A stretch of DNA of 64,000 nt, taken from Nocardia uniformis NBRC 13702 (GTDB lineage Bacteria > Actinomycetota > Actinomycetes > Mycobacteriales > Mycobacteriaceae). Positions within the stretch are counted from its first letter, which is position 1. The number at the start of each line of letters is the position of its first letter. Below, in pieces: positions 9,704-18,907 of this stretch. The notes under the pieces were generated by a model. That model was not told the DNA's origin, did no database searches, and was given only the letters and a program-made list of their open reading frames with translations. Made by a program: the position numbers and the translations under genes. The DNA lies in the NCBI RefSeq assembly GCF_001613345.1, contig NZ_BDCE01000108.1, positions 1-64,000 of the forward strand. Direction: 5' to 3'.

Positions 9704-11377
9704 CTACTGTTTCGCCAGGTAGCGGTGCACGAGCATGACGGCCATGGCACCTTCGCCCACCGCCGACGCCACCCGTTTCGCCGAGTCCGATCGCACATCA
9801 CCGGCCACGAAGACGCCGGGCACGCTGGTTTCCAGATGGCCGGGCGGCCGGGGCAGCTCCCAGCCCGCCGGACGTTCACCGTCCACCATGAGATCGGGTC
9901 CGGCCACCACGTATCCGTCGCTGTCGCGCTGCACCACACCGTCCAGCCACTCGGTTTCCGGTGCGGCACCGATGAACAGGAACAGCCGCTCCGCCTCGAC
10001 CTTCTCCTCGACACCGGTGTCGTTATCGCGTAGGACGATTCGCTCCAGGTGATCGTCACCGTCGACGGAGACCACCTCGGTGCGGGTGTGCACCTTGATA
10101 TTCGGGATACGCTCGATCTGCTGAATCAGGTAGTGCGACATGGAATCCACCAGTGACTCCGCCCGCACCAGAATGTGCACATCGCGCGCGTGCCGGGATA
10201 GGAAGACTGCCGCCTGGCCCGCCGAATTCGCCCCGCCGACAATGTAGACGTCACGTTCGGAGCAATCGGAGGCCTCGGTCATTGCGGAGCCGTAGTAGAC
10301 GCCGCGGCCGGTGAAGTCGTCCACGCCGGGGGCCGGGTGGTGCCGGTAGTTGACGCCGGTCGCGATGAGTACCGCGTGCCCCGCGATATGGCCGCCGTCG
10401 GCGAACTTCACCACACGCGCGGAACCACAGGGTTCGATGGTCTGCACCTCACGGGCGGTCACCAGCTCGGCGCCGAATTTGACCGCTTGTCGCCGCGCCC
10501 GATCGGCCAGTTGCGCGCCGGACAATCCATCCGGGAAGCCCAGGTAGTTCTCGATGCGGGAGCTCTGCCCGGCCTGGCCGCCGGTCGCGGTGCGCTCGAC
10601 CAGAACGGTGCGCAAGCCCTCCGACGCGCCGTAAACCGCCGCGCCCAAACCGGCGGGGCCGCCGCCGATCACAATGAGGTCGTAGAACTCACCCGATGGG
10701 TTGGTATTCAGACCCACGCTGGCAGCCAGTTGCGCGTCGCTCGGCTCCATCAGCGCTTCCCCGGCCGGATTGATGACCACCGGGCACTGGTCCTCGGTGG
10801 CTCCCGCCGCCGTCAACAGTCGCGCGCCCTCCGGCTCATCGGCCAGGTACCAGCGATACGGCAGCTGATTGCGCGCCAGGAATTCCCGCACCTCCGAACA
10901 GCGTGCCGACCAGCGGTGTCCGACCACCTTGGTTTCGGTCACCGGCCGCCGCTCATCACCGCGCCACGCCTCCAGCAGTGCGTCGATCACCGGGTACAGC
11001 TTCTCCTCCGGCGGATCCCAGGGCTTGAGCAGATAGTGATCGAGATCGACCACATTGATCGCCTCGATGGCGGCATTGGTGTCGGCATAGGCGGTCAGCA
11101 GTACGCGGCGGGCATGCGGATGCAGGTCCATGGCCTGCTCGAGAAATTCGATGCCATCCATACCGGGCATCCGGTAGTCGGCAATGAGGACCGCGACCGG
11201 CTGACCACGCAGCTTCATCTCCCGGAGGGCATCGAGCGCGTCCGCACCGGACTCGGCCCGCAGAATTCGATAGTCCGCCCCGTAGCGGCGGCGCAGGTCG
11301 CGGACCACCGCACGTGAGACGCCGGGATCGTCGTCCACGCTGAGAATGGCCGGTTTCACGGCAGCAGGTGAAGTCAC
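9704..11377 (-). CDS. response regulator receiver fused to thioredoxin-reductase-like flavoprotein
   Basis: The 557-residue fusion has three parts. Residues 10-130 are a receiver domain with VDDD, phospho-acceptor ADYRMPGMDG, LLTAYAD and LLKPW. Residues about 145-215 look glutaredoxin/thioredoxin-like (RWSARCSEVREFLARNQLPYRWY). Residues about 230-555 are a TrxR-type module with FAD motif VIGGGPAGLGAAVYGASEGL, GGQAGQSSRIENYLGFP, NAD motif VYIVGGANSAGQAAV and GVFVAGDVR. The usual redox CxxC of TrxR is absent; only one Cys remains, in TEASDCSERD. It is the first gene of a three-gene operon and is a flavoenzyme that could be gated by phosphorylation. Confidence 0.9.
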   Translation of the reverse strand: MTSPAAVKPAILSVDDDPGVSRAVVRDLRRRYGADYRILRAESGADALDALREMKLRGQPVAVLIADYRMPGMDGIEFLEQAMDLHPHARRVLLTAYADTNAAIEAINVVDLDHYLLKPWDPPEEKLYPVIDALLEAWRGDERRPVTETKVVGHRWSARCSEVREFLARNQLPYRWYLADEPEGARLLTAAGATEDQCPVVINPAGEALMEPSDAQLAASVGLNTNPSGEFYDLIVIGGGPAGLGAAVYGASEGLRTVLVERTATGGQAGQSSRIENYLGFPDGLSGAQLADRARRQAVKFGAELVTAREVQTIEPCGSARVVKFADGGHIAGHAVLIATGVNYRHHPAPGVDDFTGRGVYYGSAMTEASDCSERDVYIVGGANSAGQAAVFLSRHARDVHILVRAESLVDSMSHYLIQQIERIPNIKVHTRTEVVSVDGDDHLERIVLRDNDTGVEEKVEAERLFLFIGAAPETEWLDGVVQRDSDGYVVAGPDLMVDGERPAGWELPRPPGHLETSVPGVFVAGDVRSDSAKRVASAVGEGAMAVMLVHRYLAKQ

Positions 11378-11429
11378 CTAACGAGTATGAACGTCGACGT
11401 CAAACCGGGCCGACGCGTTCGCCGCGGGC

Positions 11430-11615
11430 TCAAATCTGATGCTGCTGAACCAGATCGAGCTCGGACGGGGTGAGCAGCCGTTCGAGGCGCTCCTCATTGG
11501 GCGGTCGGGACCGCTTGCCGGAGTTCATGGACCGAATCTCATCGGTTTCTGGCGGCGGCAGCAGGGGCACGGTCTCGTTGCCCTGCTTGCGTTGAAGGAG
11601 CGAGCGCAGATTCAC
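11430..11615 (-). CDS. small hypothetical protein
   Basis: A 61-residue ORF starts with GTG at 11615 after GAGGTGATC. The product is hydrophilic, with a central PLLPPPETDE segment and the end ERLERLLTPSELDLVQQHQI, and shows no membrane helix. It lies upstream of and in the same direction as the receiver-flavoprotein operon, 52 bases before that gene. The reading frame has normal codon character, but I recognise no family. Confidence 0.5.
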   Translation of the reverse strand: MNLRSLLQRKQGNETVPLLPPPETDEIRSMNSGKRSRPPNEERLERLLTPSELDLVQQHQI

Positions 11616-11829
11616 GGCCGATCACCTCACGTTTCAGTCGAAGCTGGAGGCAGTGTCTTGCTACGTCTATCAGCCATTGTGCGCCGGTTATTACGTGCAG
11701 CGCCGCCAGCGCACCGGAATGTGATCTAGTTGATTTTCAGTGTTCGGCCCTCTGTTCGATTGCCGCGGCCACACCGGGCCCAACTAGGATGTGTTCCACC
11801 CCTAGTTCCAGCTCCCGGAGGCCTGAGCG

Positions 11830-12282
11830 TTGCCCAAGAACATCGAAGCCAGCATCGATATCGCCGCGGCGCCGGAAAAGGTCTGGGCGGTCATCTCCGA
11901 TCTCAAGCGGATGCCGGAATTCAGCCCGCAAACCCTGCGTATGCAGCCCCTCGGGGCCGTTCGCACCGGAACCTGGACCCTCAACTTCAATACCGACGGC
12001 AAGGCCTACTGGCCCACCACATCCCGCGTGGTCCGCTTCGAGCCGAATAAGGCCATTGCCTTCCGGGTCCCGATGAACCGCACCGTGTGGAGCTTCATTC
12101 TCGAGCCCACCACCGATGGCACCCGGCTCGTACAGCGTCGCGACTGCCCGAACGGCACCACCACCTGGATCTCGCGCAAGGCCATCGATGCCGCCATGGG
12201 CGGCGAGAAGCCGTTCGAGGAGAAGCTCGAGCAGGGGATGCGCGAAACCCTCAGCAAGATCAAGGCCGTCGTCGAGAAGTAG
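11830..12282 (+). CDS. SRPBCC (START/polyketide cyclase-like) family protein
   Basis: This 150-residue single-domain protein begins with the typical strand KNIEASIDIAAAPEKVWAVISDLKRMPEFSP and ends with a long helix (EKPFEEKLEQGMRETLSKIKAVVEK), the helix-grip layout that binds hydrophobic ligands. The start is a TTG at 11830 preceded by GGAGG; no ATG or GTG fits as well. It is followed 65 bases later by the SIMPL lipoprotein in the same direction. The ligand is unknown. Confidence 0.88.
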   Translation: MPKNIEASIDIAAAPEKVWAVISDLKRMPEFSPQTLRMQPLGAVRTGTWTLNFNTDGKAYWPTTSRVVRFEPNKAIAFRVPMNRTVWSFILEPTTDGTRLVQRRDCPNGTTTWISRKAIDAAMGGEKPFEEKLEQGMRETLSKIKAVVEK

Positions 12283-12347
12283 GTGGTTACGGCATCGCAG
12301 CCGTTTCTACCGGGTTGGACGTCGGCGCGGGCGTAGGTTCGCTGGGT

Positions 12348-13037
12348 ATGCGACGAATGACAACCATCTGTGCCGCAGCCGCCGGTTTCGCGCTGGTGCT
12401 GACCGGCTGCGGTAGTTCCGATTCCGACCGCGATCGCAATGTCAGCGTGGTCGGCACCGGGGAGGTACGGGGTGCGCCCGACATCCTCAATGCCGATCTC
12501 GGCGCCCAGGTGAACGCTGGCGATGTATCCGCCGCGGTGGACGGCGTGAACGCCAAGGCCAAGGCCATGGCCGATGCCATGGTGAATGCCGGGGTGCAGC
12601 GCGAGGATATTCAGACGAGCCAACTATCGGTACAGCCGGAGTACGCGCCGGAGGGCCGCAATATCACCGGCTATCGCGCCACCAATTCGGTCCACGTCGT
12701 GGTGCGTGACCTGAGCAAGGCGTCGGCGGTGTTGGACGCCGCGGTCAAGGCCGGGGGCAATGACACTCGCATCAGCAATGTGTCCTTCGATCTGGCGGAC
12801 AACTCCACCCTGTTGACCGATGCGCGCGCCCGCGCCTTCGAGGACGCGAAATCCCGTGCGCAGGAGTATGCGGACCTGTCCGGACTGAAGCTCGGTGAGG
12901 TCGAGACCATTACCGAGAGCAGCAATGGCGGAAACACTCCGATGTATCGCGAATCCGCGCCCACCAGCGATTTCGCCCTGGAACCCGGTCAGCAGACGGT
13001 GAGCTTCACGGTGCAGGTCACCTGGAATTTGAAGTAA
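12348..13037 (+). CDS. SIMPL-domain lipoprotein
   Basis: The 229-residue protein has signal MRRMTTICAAAAGFALVLTG and lipobox LTGC, giving a predicted lipid-anchored mature protein. Residues 35-229 form a SIMPL (DUF541) domain: VSVVGTGEVRGAPDILNADLG at the start, IQTSQLSVQPEY in the middle and QTVSFTVQVTWNLK at the end. The family is usually periplasmic or surface-exposed, with no agreed biochemical activity. A second in-frame ATG nine bases downstream is an alternative start. It converges on fabH with a hairpin between. Confidence 0.88.
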   Translation: MRRMTTICAAAAGFALVLTGCGSSDSDRDRNVSVVGTGEVRGAPDILNADLGAQVNAGDVSAAVDGVNAKAKAMADAMVNAGVQREDIQTSQLSVQPEYAPEGRNITGYRATNSVHVVVRDLSKASAVLDAAVKAGGNDTRISNVSFDLADNSTLLTDARARAFEDAKSRAQEYADLSGLKLGEVETITESSNGGNTPMYRESAPTSDFALEPGQQTVSFTVQVTWNLK

Positions 13038-13040
13038 CCG

Positions 13041-13080
13041 ACCGTCATCCCGGCGGTATTCACGCGGCCGGGACGACGGT
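13041..13080. terminator. convergent terminator between the SIMPL gene and fabH
   Basis: Arms ACCGTCATCCCGGC (13041-13054) and GCCGGGACGACGGT (13067-13080) pair with one mismatch across a 12-base loop. The hairpin lies between two convergent stop codons. Its arms resemble the GTCATCCCGGC arm of the dispersed REP-like element, so it may derive from one. Confidence 0.65.
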
Positions 13081-13086
13081 GCGGCG

Positions 13087-14115
13087 CTACTTCCAGTTCG
13101 GCAGCGTGACCACCTGCGCGGCGTAGGACAGACCCGCGCCGAAGGCGATGAGCAGCGCGGTGCCGCCCGGTTTGGCATCGCCGTTACGCAGCAGGGCCTC
13201 CATGGCCAGCGGAATCGAAGCGGCGGAGGTATTTCCGGCCTCCTCGATGTCATTGGCCAGCGCGCAATTCTCCGGCAGTTTCAGGACGCGGGCCATGATC
13301 TCGATAATCCGGCCATTGGCCTGGTGCGGGATCATGGCGTCCAGGTCGTCGACGGTGATTCCGGCGCTGTCCACGGCATCGCGGCACACCTTCTCCAGCG
13401 AATGCGCGGCCCAGCGGAATACGGCCGTACCCTCCATCGCCAGATACGGGCGCACCGCGTCGGTGCCCTGCTCGTCGATCTCGCGGAAGAACTCCATCCA
13501 GTCCTTGTCCTGGCGGATCGCGTGATGCTGGGTGCCGTCCGAACCCCAGACGGTGGGGCCGATATTGGGCTCCTCCGACGGGCCGACCACCACCGCGCCC
13601 GCACCGTCGGCGAAGAGGAAGGCGGTGGAGCGATCCTTGGGATTGATGGTGTCGGTGAGCTTCTCGACGCCGATCACCAGCACGTTCCGGGCGGTGCCGC
13701 CCTTGACGAGATCCGAGGCCACCGCGAGCGCATGGCAGAAACCGGCGCAGCCGGCCGAGATATCGAACGCGGCGGCGCCGTTGATCCCCAATTCGGTGGC
13801 GACCTGCGGCGCGGCGGCCGGGGTGAGGAGCAGCCAGGTCGAGGTAGCGACTATGACGCAATCGATGTGATCGGCGGCTATCTCGGCGGCCTCGATGGCG
13901 TCCCTGGCGGCCGCCACGCTCATACTCTTGACGGTTTCGTCCGCGTCGGCGAACCGGCGGGTCTTGATCCCCGAGCGGGTACGGATCCATTCGTCACTCG
14001 AATCGATCGGTCCCGCGACCTCGTCATTGGTTACGACCCTTGCTGGGCGATAGACGCCGAGCCCAAGGATCGCGGTGTGCTCTGCCCCTCGGATCGAGGC
14101 AAGTCGAGCCGGCAT
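13087..14115 (-). CDS. fabH: beta-ketoacyl-ACP synthase III (FabH-like)
   Basis: The enzyme condenses an acyl-CoA primer with malonyl-ACP to start fatty acid synthesis. All three catalytic residues are visible: Cys in DISAGCAGF (about 120), His in IPHQANGR (about 254) and Asn in GNTSAASIP (about 284). The 342-residue length is normal. Two consecutive ATGs follow AGGAGA; the second (14115) has the better spacing. It stands alone, divergent from a GlsB/YeaQ-type gene, with a small palindrome ATGAGG-CCC-CCTCAT at 14192-14206 between them. A related synthase for a specialised pathway cannot be excluded. Confidence 0.88.
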   Translation of the reverse strand: MPARLASIRGAEHTAILGLGVYRPARVVTNDEVAGPIDSSDEWIRTRSGIKTRRFADADETVKSMSVAAARDAIEAAEIAADHIDCVIVATSTWLLLTPAAAPQVATELGINGAAAFDISAGCAGFCHALAVASDLVKGGTARNVLVIGVEKLTDTINPKDRSTAFLFADGAGAVVVGPSEEPNIGPTVWGSDGTQHHAIRQDKDWMEFFREIDEQGTDAVRPYLAMEGTAVFRWAAHSLEKVCRDAVDSAGITVDDLDAMIPHQANGRIIEIMARVLKLPENCALANDIEEAGNTSAASIPLAMEALLRNGDAKPGGTALLIAFGAGLSYAAQVVTLPNWK

Positions 14116-14325
14116 CATCTTCTCCTATGTACTGCGCGTCGAGCTGTCACCTTCATCGGGTCCCCCACGGCCGGCCTGCGACACCGTAGACATGAGGCCC
14201 CCTCATATTAATCGGAACAGGCTCGACCGCGAGTGCGTATTCTCACTACTGAGGGGTATTGCAATGTGGGCCACGTCGGTTCACCCCGACTGGTTCACCC
14301 GTTTCTCGGATCAAGGGAGAACAGC

Positions 14326-14598
14326 ATGCTCGGCCTCGGGATCATCGGCTGGATCATCATTGGCGGACTCGCCGGATGGATTGCCAGCAAATTCATGGGC
14401 ACTGACGCCCAACAGGGCATCTTGCTAAATATCGTCGTCGGCGTGGTGGGCGGCCTACTCGGCGGCTGGATTCTCACCCTCTTCGGTGTCGACGTTGAGG
14501 GCGCAGGCCTCATCTTCAGCTTCCTCACCTGCCTGGGCGGCGCGACGATCCTGCTGTTCCTGGTGAAGCTGGTGACAGGACGCCGCGCAGGCGTCTGA
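14326..14598 (+). CDS. GlsB/YeaQ/YmgE family small membrane protein
   Basis: The 90-residue protein has three hydrophobic segments (about 3-20, 30-50 and 58-80) and the family's Gly-rich start LGIIGWIIIGGLAGWIASKFMG, followed by GILLNIVVGVVGGLLGGW. Members are labelled transglycosylase-associated or stress-induced, but their activity is not known. The ATG follows GGGAGA at good spacing. The gene is monocistronic. Confidence 0.9.
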   Translation: MLGLGIIGWIIIGGLAGWIASKFMGTDAQQGILLNIVVGVVGGLLGGWILTLFGVDVEGAGLIFSFLTCLGGATILLFLVKLVTGRRAGV

Positions 14599-14811
14599 TT
14601 CCGCCCCACACGCGTCAGTGACTCGACGTACGGGCACCGGTCGGCCATGCGCCGCGCCGGTGCCCTGTCACGTCACGGCAACTTCTCGGCATCCTTTCGG
14701 CATGATCTGCGGTATCGCACCTACAGCCGAGAACACGAGGGAGGCGGCGCATTCCCGTAAGGTGTGAGCGCGGTCCCTGACCGCCCCTATCCACGCATGA
14801 AAGAGGAGCTT

Positions 14812-15528
14812 GTGGCCCGCCGTCCCACCCCGCCCGGCACTCCCGAAACCACCGGACTCGGCCATGTGGCCGATCTGGTTCGCTCCGCGATCCCGCCGCT
14901 GCATCCCGCCGGTCTGCCGTTCGTCGCGGCCCCGCTGGCCGTGGCCGCGATCGGATACCGGCGCAAGTGGGTGCGTCGCGCGGGCCTAGCAGCCGCGGCC
15001 GCCTGCGCCACCTTCTTCCGGCATCCGCACCGGGTGCCGCCGAACCGGGCCGGAGTGATCGTCTCCGCCGCCGACGGTGAGGTCGCACTGGTCGATACCG
15101 CCGTGCCGCCCGCCGAGCTCGGGCTGGGTGATCAGCCGTTGCCGCGCGTGAGCGTCTTCCTGTCCGTACTCGATGTGCATGTGCAGCGGGTTCCGGTCAG
15201 CGGTGTGGTCACCGAGATCGCCTATAAGAAGGGGCAGTTCCTCTCCGCCGACCTGCCCGATGCCAGCGAAGCCAATGAGCGCAACAGCATGGTGCTGGAA
15301 ACCGAGGGCGGACAACGCCTGGTGGTGGTGCAGATCGCGGGACTGCTGGCGCGTCGCATCATCTGTGAGGCCAAGGTCGGCGACAAGCTGGCCATCGGTG
15401 ACACCTACGGACTCATCCGGTTCGGCTCCCGCGTGGACACCTACTTCCCGATCGGCACCCGCCTGCTCGTCAACCCGGGCCAGCGCACTATCGGCGGGGA
15501 AACGGTGCTGGCCGAACTGGATTCATGA
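14812..15528 (+). CDS. psd: phosphatidylserine decarboxylase
   Basis: The enzyme converts phosphatidylserine to phosphatidylethanolamine at the membrane using a self-generated pyruvoyl group. The 238-residue sequence matches the mycobacterial type from the first residues (VARRP) through LHPAGLPFVAAPLA, FFRHPHRVPP, VSVFLSVLDVHVQRVPVSG and GDKLAIGDTYGLIRFGSRVDTY. The Ser in RFGSR is the expected self-cleavage and pyruvoyl site. The GTG start at 14812 matches the conserved beginning of homologues better than the ATG at 14764. Its stop overlaps the pssA start by four bases. Confidence 0.95.
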   Translation: MARRPTPPGTPETTGLGHVADLVRSAIPPLHPAGLPFVAAPLAVAAIGYRRKWVRRAGLAAAAACATFFRHPHRVPPNRAGVIVSAADGEVALVDTAVPPAELGLGDQPLPRVSVFLSVLDVHVQRVPVSGVVTEIAYKKGQFLSADLPDASEANERNSMVLETEGGQRLVVVQIAGLLARRIICEAKVGDKLAIGDTYGLIRFGSRVDTYFPIGTRLLVNPGQRTIGGETVLAELDS

Positions 15529-16436
15529 TGGAGCAGCTTGCGCCTTCTCCCACCGATCATCAGCGCCGAGGTCGCCGCACCGTGCGGTTGCTGCCCAGCA
15601 TGGTCACCATTCTGGGGCTGTGCTCGGGTCTGTCGGCGGTGAAGTTCGGTATCGAGGGCAAGCTCGGTATCGCGCTGGCGCTGGTCGGCGCGGCCGCCAT
15701 TTTCGACATGCTGGACGGTCGGCTGGCCCGCATGCTGGATGCCACCACCAAAATGGGCGCGGAGCTGGATTCGCTGTCCGACGCCATTGCCTTCGGTGTC
15801 GCACCCGCCCTGGTGCTGTACGTGACATTCCTGCATACCGACAGTGTCGGCTGGATCCTCGCGCTCATGTTCGCGGTCTGCATGGTGTTGCGGCTGGCCC
15901 GCTTCAACACCCTGATGGACGACGACGACAACATCCCCGACTGGCAGCGTGAATATTTCGTCGGCGTGCCCGCCCCGGCCGGAGCGCTGGTCGTGCTGCT
16001 GCCGATCGCGCTGTCGGAGCAGTTCGGCGACGGCTGGTGGGTGAGCTTCCCGGCGGTGGCGGTGTGGATCGTATTCACCGGCCTGCTGTGTGTGAGCACG
16101 GTGCCCACCCTGGCCGTCAAGTCGGTCTCGGTGGCCCCGCGCACCGCGCCCATTCTGCTGGTCCTGGTGGCGCTGGCCGCCGCACTGCTGGTCACCTACC
16201 CGCTGATCCTGATGATGGGATTGGTGGCGCTCTACCTCGGCCACATTCCGTTCGCCATTCGCTCGGCCCGCTGGGTCGCGGCGCGGCCGGAGACCTGGCA
16301 CCACAAGCCCGCCGAACGGCGGGCCCAGCGCAAGGCCCAGCGGCGGATGCGGCCCATCGGACGGGTGTCGTCGGCGCGGCTGCGGCTGCGGCGGCCAGGA
16401 GCCCGGCAGCCGTATCGCGAAGACGCCAACCACTGA
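15525..16436 (+). CDS. pssA: CDP-diacylglycerol-serine O-phosphatidyltransferase
   Basis: This integral membrane enzyme makes phosphatidylserine from CDP-diacylglycerol and serine, the substrate for the psd product encoded just upstream. The CDP-alcohol phosphotransferase signature is intact in DMLDGRLARMLDATTKMGAELDSLSD (about 64-89), with all the conserved Asp and Gly residues. Several hydrophobic helices follow, and the last 50 residues are strongly basic. The ATGATGG start overlaps the psd TGA, giving coupled translation. Length is 303 residues. Confidence 0.95.
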   Translation: MMEQLAPSPTDHQRRGRRTVRLLPSMVTILGLCSGLSAVKFGIEGKLGIALALVGAAAIFDMLDGRLARMLDATTKMGAELDSLSDAIAFGVAPALVLYVTFLHTDSVGWILALMFAVCMVLRLARFNTLMDDDDNIPDWQREYFVGVPAPAGALVVLLPIALSEQFGDGWWVSFPAVAVWIVFTGLLCVSTVPTLAVKSVSVAPRTAPILLVLVALAAALLVTYPLILMMGLVALYLGHIPFAIRSARWVAARPETWHHKPAERRAQRKAQRRMRPIGRVSSARLRLRRPGARQPYREDANH

Positions 16437-16452
16437 GATCACCCCACTCGGA

Positions 16453-16485
16453 GAAGCCGCGCGGTTCACGCAACCGCGCGGCTTC
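16453..16485 (+). terminator. psd-pssA operon terminator
   Basis: A 14-base-pair stem has arms GAAGCCGCGCGGTT (16453-16466) and AACCGCGCGGCTTC (16472-16485) around a five-base loop. It lies 17 bases beyond the pssA stop codon and separates it from the ATPase gene. Confidence 0.85.
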
Positions 16486-16696
16486 GGCCATTTTCGGCGT
16501 TCTTCGGGCCTGGTGCGTGGCTCCGCGGGATCCGGGAAACCTCCTGTGATCGGGCCGGGCCGTCCGGCACAGCCGCGGCCCTGACGAATTGCGCTACCGA
16601 ACCGCCTGGCCCGGCAAGCGCGGAAGTAGCGCGGGAAAGGATGGAAGTAGTGCGGGAATTCGCGGGGCGGTCGCGAAGCGGGGCGGGGCAGGCACA

Positions 16697-18907
16697 ATGG
16701 TTTGCGTGCCAGAACTCGCGTTGACCGCTCGTCTCAATATCTCGGCCGCTGATGCGCGGCGGGGGCTGGTGCGGTTGCATCCGGAGGCGCTGGCGGCGCT
16801 GGGGTTGCGGGAGTGGGATGGAGTGGCGTTGATGGGGGCGCGGCGAACCGCCGCGGTGGTGGCGGTCGCACCGGCGGGGACACCGACCGGGGTAGTGCTG
16901 GTGGATGATGTGACGCTGTCGAATGCGGGGGTGAAGGAGAGCTCGGCGGTGGTGGTCTCACCGGTGACCGTCTATGGGGCCAAACAGATTTCGGTGACGG
17001 GGTCGGCGTTGGCGGCGGGGACCATTCCGGAGGCGACGCTGCGACAGGCCTTGCTGGGGAAGGTGGTCACGGTGGGCGATACCGTGTCGTTGCTGCCGCG
17101 CGATCTGGGGCCGGGAACGAGCACTTCGGCTGCCAGCCAGGCATTATCGCGCACGTTCGGGATCGCGTGGACGTCGGAATTGCTGACCGTGACCGCCACC
17201 GATCCCGCGCCGGGCCCGGTGAGCGTGCAGCCCAATAGCGCGGTGGTGTGGGGCCCCGGGGTGGCGGAGACCGATCGGCCGCTGGCCATTACCGATGAGG
17301 CGACGACATCCGGGCGGGTGCCACCGACCATAGCGACGCCGGCGGTACCCCTGGCCGATCTGGCGGGTGTCCAGGCGCAGGCGGCCAAGCTCACCGAATG
17401 GCTGAATCTCGCGCTCGACGAACCGGAACTATTGAAAACCCTCGGCGCCCCACCGCATCTCGGCGTTCTGATCTCCGGACCCGCCGGCGTCGGTAAGTCG
17501 ACGCTGGCGCGGGCGGTGATCTCACCGCGACGGCTGGTGGAATTGGACGGACCCTCGGTCGGTGCGGCCGAGAGCGGCAACCGGTTGCGTGAAGTGGGCA
17601 TGGCGGTCGCCGAAATCTGTTCCGGCGCAGGGGGTGTGCTGCTCATTACCGATATCGACGCGCTACTACCCGCCGAGGCCGAACCGGTCGCGACCCTTAT
17701 TCTCGACCAGTTGCGCGCGGCGGTGGCCTCCCCGGCGGTGGCGCTGCTGACCACGACGGCGCACCCATCCCGGGTGGACGCCCGCCTCCGTGCCCCCGAC
17801 CTGTGCGACCGCGAACTGGCGCTGCCGCTGCCGACCGCCGCCGTGCGCACGGCGCTATTGGAGCAGCTGCTGCGCAAGGTGCCCACAGACAGCCTGAAGC
17901 TCGATGAAATCGCTGCCCGCACACCCGGATTCGCTATCGCCGATCTGGCCGCGCTGGTGCGTGAGGCCGCACTGCGAGCAGCATCGCGGGCCAGCCGCGA
18001 CCACACCGACCCGATACTGCTGCAGGACGATCTGGTCGGGGCGCTGCAGGTGATTCGGCCGCTGTCGCGCTCCGGGACGGAAGAACTCGCCATCGGCAGC
18101 CTGAGCCTCGACGATGTCGGCGATATGGTCGAGACGAAACAGGCACTCACCGAGGCGGTGCTGTGGCCGCTGCGCCATCCGGACTCCTTCGCCCGCCTCG
18201 GTATCGATCCGCCGCGCGGCGTCCTGCTGTACGGCCCACCGGGCTGCGGTAAGACCTTCCTGGTCCGAGCCCTGGCCGGAACCGGACAGTTGAGTGTGCA
18301 GTCGGTGAAGGGCGCCGAACTCATGGACAAGTGGGTCGGCTCCTCGGAACGGGCGGTGCGTGAACTGTTCCAGCGCGCCCGCGATTCCGCCCCCTCGCTC
18401 ATCTTCCTCGACGAAATCGACGCCCTCGCACCCCGCCGCGGCCAGAGCAGCGATTCGGGCGTCACCGATCGCGTGGTCGCGGCCCTACTCACCGAAATGG
18501 ATGGGGTGGAGCCGCTGCGCGATGTGGTGGTGGTCGCCGCCACCAACCGCCCGGACCTCATCGATCCGGCGCTGACCCGCCCGGGCCGACTGGAAAAACT
18601 CATCTTCGTCCCGCCGCCGGACACCGCCGCCCGCGCCGAAATCCTGCGCACCGCAGCCAAATCCGTACCTCTCGCCCCCGATATCCGGCTCCGGGTACTG
18701 GCGGCGGATCTGGACGGCTATTCGGCCGCCGACTGCGCCGCCCTACTCCGCGAGGCGGCGCTGGCCGCCATGCGCCGAGATGTCCACACCGCCGACGTCA
18801 CCGCCGATGACATAGCGAAGGCGCGGGCAGCGGTACGCCCGTCCCTCGACCCCGTGCAGGTGGAGACGCTGCGGCTGTATGCCGCCCAGCGTGCCAGCGC
18901 GGGCTGA
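16697..18907 (+). CDS. Cdc48/VCP-like tandem AAA+ ATPase
   Basis: The 736-residue protein has a Cdc48 N-like domain (about 1-190, including SAADARRGLVRLHPEALAALGL) and two AAA modules. D1 (about 245-430) has Walker A GPAGVGKST, a modified Walker B LLITDIDAL and no normal arginine-finger region. D2 (about 475-720) is complete: GPPGCGKTF, LIFLDEIDAL and ATNRPDLIDPALTRPGR. It matches M. tuberculosis Rv0435c, which also lies beside pssA and psd. Only D2 looks fully competent for hydrolysis. The substrate is unknown; the conserved place next to phospholipid genes suggests an envelope role, which is inference. Confidence 0.92.
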   Translation: MVCVPELALTARLNISAADARRGLVRLHPEALAALGLREWDGVALMGARRTAAVVAVAPAGTPTGVVLVDDVTLSNAGVKESSAVVVSPVTVYGAKQISVTGSALAAGTIPEATLRQALLGKVVTVGDTVSLLPRDLGPGTSTSAASQALSRTFGIAWTSELLTVTATDPAPGPVSVQPNSAVVWGPGVAETDRPLAITDEATTSGRVPPTIATPAVPLADLAGVQAQAAKLTEWLNLALDEPELLKTLGAPPHLGVLISGPAGVGKSTLARAVISPRRLVELDGPSVGAAESGNRLREVGMAVAEICSGAGGVLLITDIDALLPAEAEPVATLILDQLRAAVASPAVALLTTTAHPSRVDARLRAPDLCDRELALPLPTAAVRTALLEQLLRKVPTDSLKLDEIAARTPGFAIADLAALVREAALRAASRASRDHTDPILLQDDLVGALQVIRPLSRSGTEELAIGSLSLDDVGDMVETKQALTEAVLWPLRHPDSFARLGIDPPRGVLLYGPPGCGKTFLVRALAGTGQLSVQSVKGAELMDKWVGSSERAVRELFQRARDSAPSLIFLDEIDALAPRRGQSSDSGVTDRVVAALLTEMDGVEPLRDVVVVAATNRPDLIDPALTRPGRLEKLIFVPPPDTAARAEILRTAAKSVPLAPDIRLRVLAADLDGYSAADCAALLREAALAAMRRDVHTADVTADDIAKARAAVRPSLDPVQVETLRLYAAQRASAG

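Noticed and set aside
16972..18660. 562-codon minus-strand frame opposite the AAA+ ATPase gene
   Set aside because: Ser/Arg/Ala-rich shadow frame; the plus-strand ATPase motifs are unambiguous.
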